Shown piece by piece: positions 53,278-61,736 of a stretch of 64,000 nucleotides of DNA. Source of the stretch: DATAES01 sp963802415 (GTDB taxonomy: Bacteria; Actinomycetota; Acidimicrobiia; Acidimicrobiales; JACDCH01); NCBI GenBank assembly GCA_963802415.1, contig CAWDIH010000001.1, forward strand, positions 310,001-374,000. Reading direction: 5' to 3'. A program made the position numbers and the translations under genes. The first letter of the stretch is position 1; each line of letters starts with the position of its first letter. Under the pieces are notes generated by a model, which had not been told where the DNA came from, ran no database searches, and was given only the letters and a program-made list of their open reading frames with translations.

Positions 53278-53659
53278 GGCTTTCTTCGCTGCTCGACACC
53301 GCGCTGGGCTCGGACCGATCTCTACCCTGAGGCGGCGCCGCGCCGTCCCGGAGGTCGGCACTCGGGGCCGGCCGGAAGTCGGTTTATCGCCCTGGGTCGT
53401 GGCGACCTCCCCAGACTCAGCCGCGCAACGTGAAGGTTGCCTCTTCCTGGCGTAGGGCGCAAGGGGTGCGCCGCGGAACGCCACGATGGCCGTGACCTGC
53501 GATGTTGACTCACACAGCGTCGATGCGCTGCGCTCGGCGAGCTCACCACGCTGTGTGACACAGCTGCGCTTCATCGTCTTGCTGAGGTTTTCGCTGAGGG
53601 TGGTATCGCACGATCCCCGCCGACGGCCGCGCCGCGGCCCCGACGACGGGAGATCGCCC
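53278..53659. other. intergenic region with a 10-bp inverted repeat
   Basis: Between the divergent Tad operon and the 53660 gene. TCACACAGCG (53510-53519) and its exact complement CGCTGTGTGA (53549-53558) are 29 bp apart and could be an operator or terminator-like stem. AACG/GGAG-like ribosome binding site precedes 53660 (GGGAG). No gene supported. Confidence 0.45.
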
Positions 53660-54376
53660 ATGGAAGCCGACCTCTTCACCCTCCTCGACAACGACTGGCA
53701 CGAGTGGCGACGCCGCCGCGGCGCGAACCGGGCTCTTGGTTGCTGGCAAACCATCGAGCCCGTACTGGGGCAGGTCGATACCATCGACCAGCTGCTCGCG
53801 GTCTTCGAGGACCGTGGCGTGCTCGACACCCGCGATGAGCTCCTTCGAGCGCTCGTCACCGTGGCCCAGCGCGATCAGGACGCACACCGCGTGGTGCTGA
53901 AGGTGCTCCGGCCAGGGTTGATCTCGCTCGCCACCCGAGCCGCGCCATGGTGGGGGTGGGAAGACGCGTCGAGCGCGGTGATCGCCGCGGCGACCGATCG
54001 CATCTCCCGGTACCCGCGGCACCGGAGGTGCCGGGTCGCAGCCAACCTCCTCGGCGATGTGTGGCACTCCGTCTGGGCGCAGCGCCAGATCGAACTTCAC
54101 CGGGTCGCTGGCTGCGATGCGGCTATCGGTCTCGGTGCAGCCCTGTTCTTGGAAGACGACCGGCAGCCGGGTCAGGGCGACGAGGCCCTCGCACTGATCA
54201 GCGAAGCCGTTCGCCAGCGCCGGATCACCCCACACGCCGCCCGCCTCGTCGCGCTCTACCGCGTCGCCGGTTACTCGAACGTCGAGGTTGGCCGCATCGA
54301 GGGCATGCAACCGTGCACCATCCGCAAGCATCGCCTCGCCGCCGAAGCCAAGATCGCCGCTCTCGCAGTCGCGTAG
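53660..54376 (+). CDS. sigma-factor-like/HTH regulator near the integrase
   Basis: 238 residues from ATG 53660. Helical N-terminal region (LFTLLDNDWHEWRRRRGANR, ELLRALVTVAQRDQDAHRVV) and WEDASSAVIAAATDRISRYP, then a C-terminal sigma-4/LuxR-like helix-turn-helix: RITPHAARLVALYRVAGYSN, VEVGRIEGMQPCTIRKHRLA. No standard sigma-2 region is obvious. It is upstream of the excisionase-like and integrase genes on the same strand and may be a transcription regulator of the element, possibly one acting at the shared 35-bp sites. Confidence 0.55.
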   Translation: MEADLFTLLDNDWHEWRRRRGANRALGCWQTIEPVLGQVDTIDQLLAVFEDRGVLDTRDELLRALVTVAQRDQDAHRVVLKVLRPGLISLATRAAPWWGWEDASSAVIAAATDRISRYPRHRRCRVAANLLGDVWHSVWAQRQIELHRVAGCDAAIGLGAALFLEDDRQPGQGDEALALISEAVRQRRITPHAARLVALYRVAGYSNVEVGRIEGMQPCTIRKHRLAAEAKIAALAVA

Positions 54377-54395
54377 GACTGGCAACGCCGCCCGC

Positions 54396-54710
54396 ATGCC
54401 AGCCGGAGGGTCTGCCGCACGAGCTCCAAACGAGGATGCCCGCCAGCAGTCGGCGTTCTGGGACATCAGCGACATTCAGTTCCACTGCCGGATCAGCCGG
54501 TCGACGGCGTGGCGACTCGTACGCACCGAGGGTTTCCCGCCTCCGGCTGTGCTCGGCAAGCGTTCGGTGATCTGGCCGCGCGGCGAGGTGCTCGACTTCG
54601 TGGAGAGTCGGCGCGAGTCCAAGCACTACGGCCTGCCGATGCCGGTCGACGACTCGACGGCGCCCGCGACGTTCACCGTGCGGACCATCCGAGCGCGTTC
54701 ACGTCGATGA
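54396..54710 (+). CDS. excisionase/AlpA-like DNA-binding protein
   Basis: 104 residues from ATG 54396 (CCGGAGG lies inside the gene, so the ribosome binding site is unclear). FWDISDIQFHCRISRSTAWR, LVRTEGFPPPAVLGKRSVIW and PRGEVLDFVESRRES are the winged MerR-like helix-turn-helix of AlpA/Xis proteins. Its stop overlaps the integrase start (ATGA). Expected to steer the integrase towards excision. Confidence 0.78.
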   Translation: MPAGGSAARAPNEDARQQSAFWDISDIQFHCRISRSTAWRLVRTEGFPPPAVLGKRSVIWPRGEVLDFVESRRESKHYGLPMPVDDSTAPATFTVRTIRARSRR

Positions 54711-55940
54711 CGAAGCGCGCGCCTGCAAACCGGGCGGTACGGGAGGTGCTCGAGTTCGACCACGGCGTCACGGCCATGGAGCCGGCGCGGGCGCAGGAGT
54801 ACTGGCGGCTCCGATGGGAGGAAGCGGGCCGCCGACGTGACACGACGGCGCGGTCCCGTACCGAGGCGATCGCCAAAGCGACCGACTTGGTCGAGCGCCT
54901 GGGTCGAGGCACCCCCGCAGGCCTCGCTCGCGCCCGCGGATCTGAATTGGTTGACCACTACCTTGACCCCGCGCGCCAACCGCCGCGCGTCGAACGCTGG
55001 TCGGATCGCCATCGAGACGAGCAGGTGCGCTACTGCCGCCTTTACGTCGAGCCGCTCATCGGTTCGATCCCGTGCCGCAAGCTCACCCGGACCGACTTCC
55101 AACGGATCCTCGACCAAGCGCCCACTCGATCCGTCGCCGCGCACGTGAAGAGCTGCCTCACTTCGATGGTCAAGGCTGGTCTCGACGAGGGTCACCTCGT
55201 GCCCCGCCAGGACCTGCTGCGTGGTGTGCGCTGGCGAGGTGACGGCAGCACACCGCCGAAGCCGATCGGGCGAGCGATCACCGTCGAGGAGATCCCTACG
55301 GCGGCACGCGGTGCACGACCTGGCGCGGGCCGCCGCCGAGCACACCGGCGTGTACTGGCGACAACTCGAGATCCTCCTCGTCGCCTACACCGGGTTGCGC
55401 TGGGGAGAACACGTTGCGCTCACGGCCGACCGCATCGACCCAACCCGACGAGCGATCAGCGTTGACCGCCAGGTCGTCGAGACGCGCAGCTCCCTGAAGC
55501 TGACGCTCCCCAAGGGTCGACGGCAGCGCGTCACGATGTTCCCCGCGCTGACCGCGGCGGGATGCGATCTAGTGGCCATGGTCGAGAACCGCCTGGCCGA
55601 GCTCCCGCTCGACGGGATCGTCTTCCCCGCTGCGCGTGGAGGGTGGGCTCGACGATCCAACTACGGCCGCAGCATCTGGCATCCCGCGGCCATCTCAGCC
55701 GGGTGGCCGCGTCTCGCGGACGGGCACTGGGCCTGGACATTCCATTCACTACGCCACGTGTTCGCGACCTGGGCGCTCAATCAGCCCGGCATCCGCATCG
55801 AAGATGTCTCGCGCCTACTGGGTCACAGCGGCATCCGGGTCACCCAGGACATCTACATCCACATCGCCGACAACCTCTACCAACGCTTCTATGACGCCAC
55901 CGACGACGCGGGCCGCACCCGAGCAAGCGAGGACTCATGA
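54707..55940 (+). pseudogene. int: tyrosine-type integrase, split by one frameshift
   Basis: From ATG 54707: N-terminal arm-binding region (WRLRWEEAGRRRDTTARSRT), SAM-like core-binding domain (DEQVRYCRLYVEPLIGSIPC, RKLTRTDFQRILDQAPTRSV, HVKSCLTSMVKAGLDEGHLV). Frame change near 55298, then VAYTGLRWGEHVALTADRID (first Arg), LKLTLPKGRRQRVTMFPALT, FHSLRHVFATWALNQPGIRI (H-x-x-R) and VSRLLGHSGIRVTQDIYIHI (His and nucleophile Tyr). All catalytic residues are present; one base restores about 410 residues. Marks the right end of the integrated element. Confidence 0.88.
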
Positions 55941-56023
55941 GCGACCTCGACGATCTTCCGATCCTGAACCCGGCGCGCCGAAACGGAACGTTCCTGGTAT
56001 TCGCGACGGTTGGGTGCACATGA
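55937..56023 (+). CDS. 28-codon ORF after the integrase, probably truncated
   Basis: ATG overlaps the integrase stop (ATGA). MSDLDDLPILNPARRNGTFL continues for 8 residues and stops. The overlap indicates a coupled gene, but the short length just where the next module begins suggests it was cut at an insertion border. Confidence 0.35.
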   Translation: MSDLDDLPILNPARRNGTFLVFATVGCT

Positions 56024-56024
56024 T

Positions 56025-57434
56025 CTAACGGCGTTGACCGCTCCGCGTTGGAAGATCGATGCCGTCGCCGCGTGATAGCGCGGAGTACGGCTCCGTCGAA
56101 CACGCCGGGCAACCCGGCTGTGGACTCGGCTCCACGATCGTCACGTGAGCGCCATCGCGTCCTACCGGTCGGTTACGAAACACACGGTGGGCTGGTTCGG
56201 CACCGCCAAGTCCAACCGCGGAGAGCATGAAGTCATTCGCCGCGAACCCTGACCCCAATGCGTTGAGCGTGATAACGCTCGGCGCTTCGATGTCAGGGTC
56301 GTCGATGTAGCGCTGGCGGCGAACCTGTTCGGGGTCGCCGACTGCCTCCTCGGAAAGGCGGACTGGGTCGATGAGTCCGGCGCAACGGAGGCAACCAGGC
56401 TCGAGGCCAACATGCCGGACAACGGCGAAGGCGTCTGTAACCGAACCGGAAGCGGGATCGACGAGGACCTTGGAGCCCACCTGGTACGTCGGGACGAGGT
56501 ATTGGTAGGCGAGCTGGTTGACGACGTCACGCGCCAGCATCGTGTCCGCTGCCAGAAATATGTAGTCGGCATCTTGCGCGAGCGTGGCGATGTGGTCATC
56601 GGCAATGTTTCCCCTGATCGACACGAGTGTGACCTTGGCGTTCGCTCGTCGCGCGACTCTGCGAGCGACTCTGACCTTGGGAGCGGCGAGCCGCCTCGCA
56701 AGTGTTCGGATCCATCTCGGGAACGACTCGCTGTCCAGGAACTCCATGGCATCGAGTCGGGTCGCCTCAGGGAGCCGGGGGAGGTTGGTCGGGTCGACGC
56801 GGTCGGGGTCGACAACCGTGATGTGGCCCACCCCGAGACGCGCGAGGCACTGCACGAGGAGCATCCCGACGCCGCCGGCTCCAACGACTACGACGCGGGT
56901 CTTTGCGAGGAGTGCCTGGCCGTCCGCGCCGAACAGGAGTGCTTGGCGGCGGAATCGCTCATCAGTACGAGCTGAGGATGGCTGCTTGGTTGGCGTGAGG
57001 GACTCGTGCCGGGAGCCGACTACGTCCACGCGGTCCAGCGCGACACGACTCCCGTCGGGGAACCATATGTCGCCCGCGACGGCGCGCTCCGCGCAGACCA
57101 GGGCACCGACAGCTAGCCGGGCCAGGCCCAGGAGCGTCGGGTAAGCGCGTTCGTGCGAGTCGAGGTCCGGTCGTGAGAACCCGACGGTGTCGGTACCTCC
57201 GTGGTTGTGCACCGCGAGGTACACGAGCCGGTGGTCCTTGGCCCGCCGGATCTGCGTCGACACGAACTCGCCGGTCAGGTGGCGATAGCCCCGAGTGCCG
57301 GGCACGTAGTCCCGGCCATCGTCGGCGAGAACCAGCTCCCGGAGTAGTAGACGTGTGCCGCTGGACGTGGTGACGGATCCACACAGAAGCGCGGCACCAT
57401 GTTCGTCACCGTCTCCCGGGAAGAGGTGCGCCAT
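56025..57434 (-). CDS. JAB peptidase-E1 (ThiF-like) fusion of a ubiquitin-like system
   Basis: 469 residues. N-terminal JAB/JAMM domain about 1-150: VYLAVHNHGGTDTVGFSRPD fits H-x-H-x8-S-x-x-D, with an upstream glutamate in GEFVSTQIRRAK. C-terminal E1/ThiF domain from about 165: RRQALLFGADGQALLAKTRV, VVVGAGGVGMLLVQCLARLG (Rossmann), ITVVDPDRVDPTNLPRLPEA (Asp and Arg finger), DADYIFLAADTMLARDVVNQ. Two CxxC pairs (EPGCLRCAG, QPGCPACST) probably bind zinc. Should adenylate and activate the Ubl at 57914, while the JAB part processes or removes it. Last gene of the three-gene minus-strand operon. Confidence 0.85.
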   Translation of the reverse strand: MAHLFPGDGDEHGAALLCGSVTTSSGTRLLLRELVLADDGRDYVPGTRGYRHLTGEFVSTQIRRAKDHRLVYLAVHNHGGTDTVGFSRPDLDSHERAYPTLLGLARLAVGALVCAERAVAGDIWFPDGSRVALDRVDVVGSRHESLTPTKQPSSARTDERFRRQALLFGADGQALLAKTRVVVVGAGGVGMLLVQCLARLGVGHITVVDPDRVDPTNLPRLPEATRLDAMEFLDSESFPRWIRTLARRLAAPKVRVARRVARRANAKVTLVSIRGNIADDHIATLAQDADYIFLAADTMLARDVVNQLAYQYLVPTYQVGSKVLVDPASGSVTDAFAVVRHVGLEPGCLRCAGLIDPVRLSEEAVGDPEQVRRQRYIDDPDIEAPSVITLNALGSGFAANDFMLSAVGLGGAEPAHRVFRNRPVGRDGAHVTIVEPSPQPGCPACSTEPYSALSRGDGIDLPTRSGQRR

Positions 57435-57488
57435 CAGGGCGGACCAGTCGGACTCGCGAGCCGCGCAGTTCGATGCCGCCGGTAGTCG

Positions 57489-57903
57489 TCACCGTGAGCG
57501 GATCCAGGCGAGGACCTTCTCGACCTTCTGCGCGGGTGTCTGTTGCACGAATCGTCCCTCTCGCGTTCGCCGCGAAACCTGTACTACCGAGCGCGGTTGA
57601 GTCTCGCCAGGTAACTGCACCTGTGTGGCTTGGAACCCCTCGCCGAGCGGTTGCCCGTCGGTCCGCGCCAAGTCGGGTCGAACGAAGGCCGGATACACGT
57701 CGGCGTTTGGGAGGTTGAAGGGCAGAAGGCAGACGAGGAACGTCGTGTCGTGTACGTAGGTGTCACCGAGCTCGAGTTCGTTGACCTCGACCCACGCGCC
57801 GCCCTGACGGTCAGGGAACTCGCGGCACGTTGCCCTCGCCGTACTGCGCCTGGATGCCGACGACAGCGCCGCGGACAACACTCTTCACGTCCGTGACAGT
57901 CAC
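57489..57903 (-). pseudogene. prokaryotic E2-like (family E) conjugating protein, one frameshift
   Basis: From GTG 57903: SVVRGAVVGIQAQYGEGNVP, then a frame change near 57820 to GGAWVEVNELELGDTYVHDT, TFLVCLLPFNLPNADVYPAF, VRPDLARTDGQPLGEGFQAT and AQKVEKVLAWIRSR. The central T-x-L-x-x-x-LPxNxPxAxxYPxF strand-loop is the E2-like pattern of Prok-E2_E proteins, which have no cysteine at the classical site; the only cysteine in that region is in FLVCLLPF. 54 bp lie between it and the JAB-E1 gene. Confidence 0.7.
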
Positions 57904-57913
57904 CTGAAGGCCT

Positions 57914-58201
57914 CTAGGAGTTGTCGTCGCCGGGGATCGCCCAGAACGCGTCCCCGTCCTTGACGTTCACCCGCTCGTCGTCGGCGATGATCCGCTGCTT
58001 GCCGTTGGGACGGACCTCCGAGAGCACGAAGTCGTGCTGGATCGGAACGCCTGCGGCGATCGCTGCTGCCTTGATCTCGGCGCCGGTCTGCTTGCGGTCC
58101 TCGAGAACAACGGGCTGGTCGTTCACGGTCACGGTGACGGTCCGGTCGCGAGCCTCGTCGTCGCGGCCGTCTGGAGCCGCTGCGCTGGTCTGCTCAGTCA
58201 T
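57914..58201 (-). CDS. ubiquitin-like protein (single multiubiquitin-type domain)
   Basis: 95 residues. After a charged 20-residue lead: VTVTVNDQPVVLEDRKQTGA, EIKAAAIAAGVPIQHDFVLS, EVRPNGKQRIIADDERVNVK and DGDAFWAIP. This is the beta-grasp pattern of the bacterial multiubiquitin family, here with one domain instead of tandem repeats. The C-terminus is PGDDNS and lacks a di-glycine, so if it is conjugated it must be trimmed or joined in another way. Ribosome binding site AAGGA lies 7 bp before ATG 58201; promoter described at 58223. Confidence 0.85.
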   Translation of the reverse strand: MTEQTSAAAPDGRDDEARDRTVTVTVNDQPVVLEDRKQTGAEIKAAAIAAGVPIQHDFVLSEVRPNGKQRIIADDERVNVKDGDAFWAIPGDDNS

Positions 58202-58222
58202 ATTTGTCCTTCAGAAAGGCAC

Positions 58223-58295
58223 TTGCGAAAATCACAAAGGCATGTATACCCTGATCTTGTGCTAATCGCAAGCGCGTTGTTGCGGGAATCGCAAC
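58223..58295. promoter_or_regulatory. overlapping divergent promoters and TTGCGA operators
   Basis: Minus strand: TTGCGA (58266-58271), 17 bp, TATACA (58243-58248), reading into the Ubl operon. Plus strand: TTGCGA (58223-58228), 16 bp, TATACC (58245-58250), reading into the XRE gene. The two -10 hexamers share the GTATAC palindrome. CTTGCGAAAATCACAA and TTGTGCTAATCGCAAG form an imperfect inverted repeat around them, and GTTGCG-GGAAT-CGCAAC (58279-58295) is a perfect 6-bp repeat. Likely operators for the XRE protein. Confidence 0.65.
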
Positions 58296-58315
58296 TTCGG
58301 GCGTACTCTCATCGG

Positions 58316-59509
58316 GTGGCCGTGAGCAATGCCTCGGTAGGCGCGCGTGTCCGCACTCTGCGTGAGCGGGCAGGGATGAAGTCCCAAGACCTGGCCTGGG
58401 CCATCGGGATCGACCCGAGCGCGATGTCGAACATCGAATCGGGTAAACGAGGGGTCAAGACCGATGAGCTGACTCTGATCGCGAAAGCGCTGGGCGTGTC
58501 CCCGCTCGCGATCCTCGACGAGTCTTCGCTCGTCGCCCGAATGCCCGTTTCGCATCGAGTGGACACCGGAGCGCCAGGCACCGCGTCCGTCCTGGCTCGA
58601 CTCGAGGCCCTAGCTGAGCTCCATGAGGTGCTGGCCACGGACGAGGTCCCGGCGCCAGCCAAGTTGGACGACGTTCCCGTCATTGACGTTCGTGACTGGA
58701 AGGAGTCGGCGGAAGCCCTGGCTGCATGGGTGGACAAGACGCTCGGTGTCACAGCGCAGGGCGACGAGCGGTTCACCGCGCTCGCCGACGCGATCGAGGA
58801 GCGACTACAGGTCGATGTGCTGATCGAGGACGTCGGTGACGGCACGCTGGGCGCTGCCATCACCGATCGCTCGTTCCCTTTGGTCTTCGTTCGAGCCAGC
58901 CAGCCTCGGCCACGTGCGCTGTTCACACTGGCGCACGAGCTCGCGCACGTGCTGGCCGGTGACGGCGACACGTTCACCGTCGACGAGAGCCTCACCGCAC
59001 ACACCGATCGTGAACGATTCGCCAATGCCTTCGCGGCGACGTACCTCATGCCGGCTGATGAAGTCCGTCGACTGACTGAGGATGGCATCACCGCGCCCAA
59101 CGTGGCTCGGATGCTTGTGCGGTTCGGCGTGAGTTTCGAATCGCTCGTCTACCGGCTCCACAACCTCGGCTACATCAACTACCTCAGTCGGAATCGTCTG
59201 CAGAGCAGCGGAATACGCGGCTTGCTCGCCGACCTGGACGACCAAGAGCTCGCCCGCATCCTTCTTGCGAGGCTCGGCGAACGCGGCGACGTAGAGACGC
59301 GGCCACCGGCCTGGCTCGCGGTGCGTTCACTGCTCGGGTACCGGCGAGGGATTGTGAGCGCGAGGCCCCTTGCCGGGCTGTTGCGTCAGGATCCCGACGA
59401 CCTGCTCGAGACGCTCCAGGCATCCTTCCCCTACGAAGACGCGGCAGCCTTGCTACAAGCTGGTACCGAGGGCTCAGAGGAAGAGCGCTACAGCGGTAGC
59501 CCTGTGTAG
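58316..59509 (+). CDS. XRE-family regulator fused to an ImmA/IrrE-type zinc peptidase
   Basis: 397 residues from GTG 58316 (GTG 58322 also possible). N-terminal helix-turn-helix: GARVRTLRERAGMKSQDLAW, AIGIDPSAMSNIESGKRGVK, ELTLIAKALGVSPLAILDES. Central peptidase: ALFTLAHELAHVLAGDGDTF (HExxH), ERFANAFAATYLMPADEVRR (third ligand region E-x-x-A-N-x-F-A). C-terminal extension of about 130 residues, with NLGYINYLSRNRLQ. ImmA-type enzymes cleave repressors to release mobile-element or toxin genes. Divergent from the Ubl operon through shared operators and 23 bp before a PIN-domain gene. Confidence 0.87.
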   Translation: MAVSNASVGARVRTLRERAGMKSQDLAWAIGIDPSAMSNIESGKRGVKTDELTLIAKALGVSPLAILDESSLVARMPVSHRVDTGAPGTASVLARLEALAELHEVLATDEVPAPAKLDDVPVIDVRDWKESAEALAAWVDKTLGVTAQGDERFTALADAIEERLQVDVLIEDVGDGTLGAAITDRSFPLVFVRASQPRPRALFTLAHELAHVLAGDGDTFTVDESLTAHTDRERFANAFAATYLMPADEVRRLTEDGITAPNVARMLVRFGVSFESLVYRLHNLGYINYLSRNRLQSSGIRGLLADLDDQELARILLARLGERGDVETRPPAWLAVRSLLGYRRGIVSARPLAGLLRQDPDDLLETLQASFPYEDAAALLQAGTEGSEEERYSGSPV

Positions 59510-59532
59510 GCCGTCAGCGCTGGGGACGTGCG

Positions 59533-60084
59533 ATGACCTCCGAGCCGATGCTGTTCGACGCCGTGACGCTTCGACACTTCGGCGCTGCCGAAGCTCTCGA
59601 CGTCTGCCGCCAACTCACGGATGATCGCGACCTCCCGCGCTGGACCGACGGAGTCAGCAACGAAATCGCTGAAGGCGTTCGGCTCGGCCTCGACGAGTGC
59701 GTGTCTGTACAGGAGTGCGCGTGGCTGGGCCCGCCGGTCGAGCCCGATGTGCTTGACCTGCGATCGATCGCTCGATTGCAGCGCGCCTTGAGCGCGGGCC
59801 CGAGCTCAGACGGGAACGCCGGCGAGGCGGAGTCCATCTACTTCGCTGAGCGCCTGGGGGGCGTCTTCGCGACCGACGACGGAGTTGCCTTCGACTTTGC
59901 GCGTCGGCGACTCGGCCGCGATCACGTTGTCGACACGGTAGACCTGCTGCGCCAAGCGGTGAACGATGGGATCATGACCGCTTATGAGGCCGCCGATTAC
60001 GCGGCGTGTGTAACCGACTCTGGCCGCCACCTCCGACGGGGGAGAGACCCCTATCCCGGGTGGACTTATTTCGAGGTGGACTGA
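59533..60084 (+). CDS. PIN-domain-like protein
   Basis: 183 residues. MLFDAVTLRHFGAAEALDVC has the first acidic residue of a PIN fold, TDGVSNEIAEG the conserved Glu, and AESIYFAERLGGVFATDDGV with AFDFARRRLGRDHVVDTVDL the C-terminal acidic cluster (E, D, D). Pairs of XRE-ImmA and PIN-like genes are predicted toxin-antitoxin-like modules. Probably an RNase restrained or triggered by the upstream protein; not tested. Confidence 0.62.
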   Translation: MTSEPMLFDAVTLRHFGAAEALDVCRQLTDDRDLPRWTDGVSNEIAEGVRLGLDECVSVQECAWLGPPVEPDVLDLRSIARLQRALSAGPSSDGNAGEAESIYFAERLGGVFATDDGVAFDFARRRLGRDHVVDTVDLLRQAVNDGIMTAYEAADYAACVTDSGRHLRRGRDPYPGWTYFEVD

Positions 60085-60413
60085 CGTAGGCGCAGCTCGG
60101 TCGATTGCCATGGCAAGCACGCGGAACACTCCGTGCCAACGTTCATCTCGGACCCTTGCGCCATCTCATCAACACCGCCCACCACCTCCAGATGGACGGC
60201 CACAGCTGCCGGCCCGACAAACGCCCAAGGCCTCACCGCGCCAAGGAGACGCCGTGAGCAAGTAGACCTTCATCCCCAAGAGCCAAGTGGGGAAATGCGC
60301 GATCACAAGCTCGGGAATTGCGTGATCGTCTACGTTCGGTCGCCGGTTGCGCGCCGCCGGCGTGCTTGGGCTCGATGGGCACCATCCGCGACGCCTACGA
60401 CAAGGCGTTGGTT
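60085..60413. other. intergenic region, no supported gene
   Basis: Short frame near 60160-60230 reads LINTAHHLQMDGHSCRPDKR, like the end of a lost coding region. Otherwise no gene, promoter or clear repeat seen. Confidence 0.45.
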
Positions 60414-61260
60414 TCATACTGCACCTCCTGTTGTCGGTTCGATGAGGACTCGTTTGGTGAGCTTGTTGCCCATGCGTTTGACGAGCCGGGGGTCGCCGGG
60501 GGCGGGCGGCTCGAAGAGACGCTCGTTCTTGTCGTTGGCTCTATGCGAGACGAGCAGGCCGGCGCGATGCCAGGCCTTGATGGTGGACGGGTGCACGCCG
60601 AGATGGTCGGCGACCTCGTGGAGGGTGAGCATCCCGAGGGCGCGGAGGCGTTGCGCGTGGTTGGGTGGCTGATGAGCGCGGCGTAGGTGCAGCACGATCA
60701 GACGGGTGGCCCCTGCGTTGAGCGCGGCGGCGGTGTCGGCGTCGGTGTGATCGTCAAGGAGCCGATCGAGGAGCGCGAAGGTCTCGAGTTCGGTCTCGCG
60801 GGCCTTCCACGCGGTGGGCGGGATGGGGATGGTGGGGCTGATGGTGTGGCCGCAGCGGAAGCGGACGTTGAGATGGACTGGCCGGTCTTGGCGAGGGTGA
60901 CGTCTTCAAGCAGCAGTGGTGCCATCCGTTTGCGTTCTCGTTGCGGGGTCGACGGGTCGGACCACAGGGCGGGGAAGTCGCAGGCCAGCGCGCGGATGCG
61001 GGCCTTGTGGTCTTCGTCGAGCGCGGCGACCGACTCGGCGGCTGTTTGGTTAGTCCTTGTGCGGGGGTCTGCGGTTGGCGGAGGGCGTCGTTCCAGTCAG
61101 CTTCGAGGCTGTCAGCCACCAACCGGTTGTCGCGGTCAACGGCGAGGTAGCGGCGACGGGCGAGTTGGGCGCGGTGGCGGGCCCGTTCGACATGGGAGCG
61201 GCGGAGCTGGTCGGCTCCGTCGGCGCGGGCTTCGAGGCGACTCGCCAAGTGAACAGGAGC
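60414..61260 (-). pseudogene. large serine recombinase, C-terminal part, frameshifted
   Basis: Pieces in several frames follow the C-terminal half of an actinobacterial invertase-type recombinase: ERARHRAQLARRRYLAVDRD, NRLVADSLEADWNDALRQ (coiled coil), RKRMAPLLLEDVTLAKTGQ, NVRFRCGHTISPTIPIPPTA, then the terminal helix-turn-helix MLTLHEVADHLGVHPSTIKA and WHRAGLLVSHRANDKNERLF with EPPAPGDP. The catalytic serine domain is missing upstream of 61260. Remnant of another mobile element. Confidence 0.7.
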
Positions 61261-61588
61261 GGTCGGCAGTTCGACCTACCTCAGGAGTTCGCCTCATGGA
61301 ATGCGCGCTGTGCCTCGGGCCACCCGCTCGACAGAGTCACAGCTCGAAACCTACGAATGCCGGGCACGCTGGATCGGCGTTCATACTTCTGCGCTCCTTC
61401 ATCTGGTGTTGAGGATGCATCAGTCCGAGACCGGGGTCCAGACCATATTGGGACGTTGCACAGCTCTCGACGTCTCGAGAGCCAGGCGTCGGCCGCGACG
61501 TCGACCGTCGAGGTCTCGTGATGGCAACGGTGTGCTACCCGGGGCCCGACCTCTTGCGGACACGTGTTGATCTGGGGTGAGTACGGGG

Positions 61589-61619
61589 AGGTCGGGAGTT
61601 CAAATCCCCCATCCGACCA
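61589..61619 (+). tRNA. 3' tRNA fragment (T-arm and acceptor end), probable att remnant
   Basis: GGGAGTTCAAATCCCCC followed by ATCCGACCA has a T-loop TTCAAAT in a nearly paired stem (one A-C mismatch) and an acceptor 3' strand ending in CCA. The 70 bp upstream contain no matching GGTCGGAT and no D- or anticodon arm. Integrases commonly use tRNA 3' ends and leave such fragments at element borders. Confidence 0.6.
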
Positions 61620-61736
61620 ACATATTCCCAGGCAACCTTGGCTTTCGGCCTCGACGACGAGGGTCGTGCGATCGGCAGACGCAATCACAAGTCGGCGATG
61701 TACTGGCTGGCATGTGGCGGAACCGCACGCCCCGTC

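Noticed and set aside
3113..53562. The 15-bp word ACGCTGTGTGACACA occurs at 3113-3127 and 53548-53562
   Set aside because: A chance 15-bp match is expected in a window of this size, and the first copy lies inside coding sequence. Not used as evidence for an attachment site.
61545..61619. A complete tRNA gene ending at 61619
   Set aside because: No 5' acceptor strand, D-arm or anticodon arm can be folded from the preceding 70 bp; only the 3' fragment is supported.
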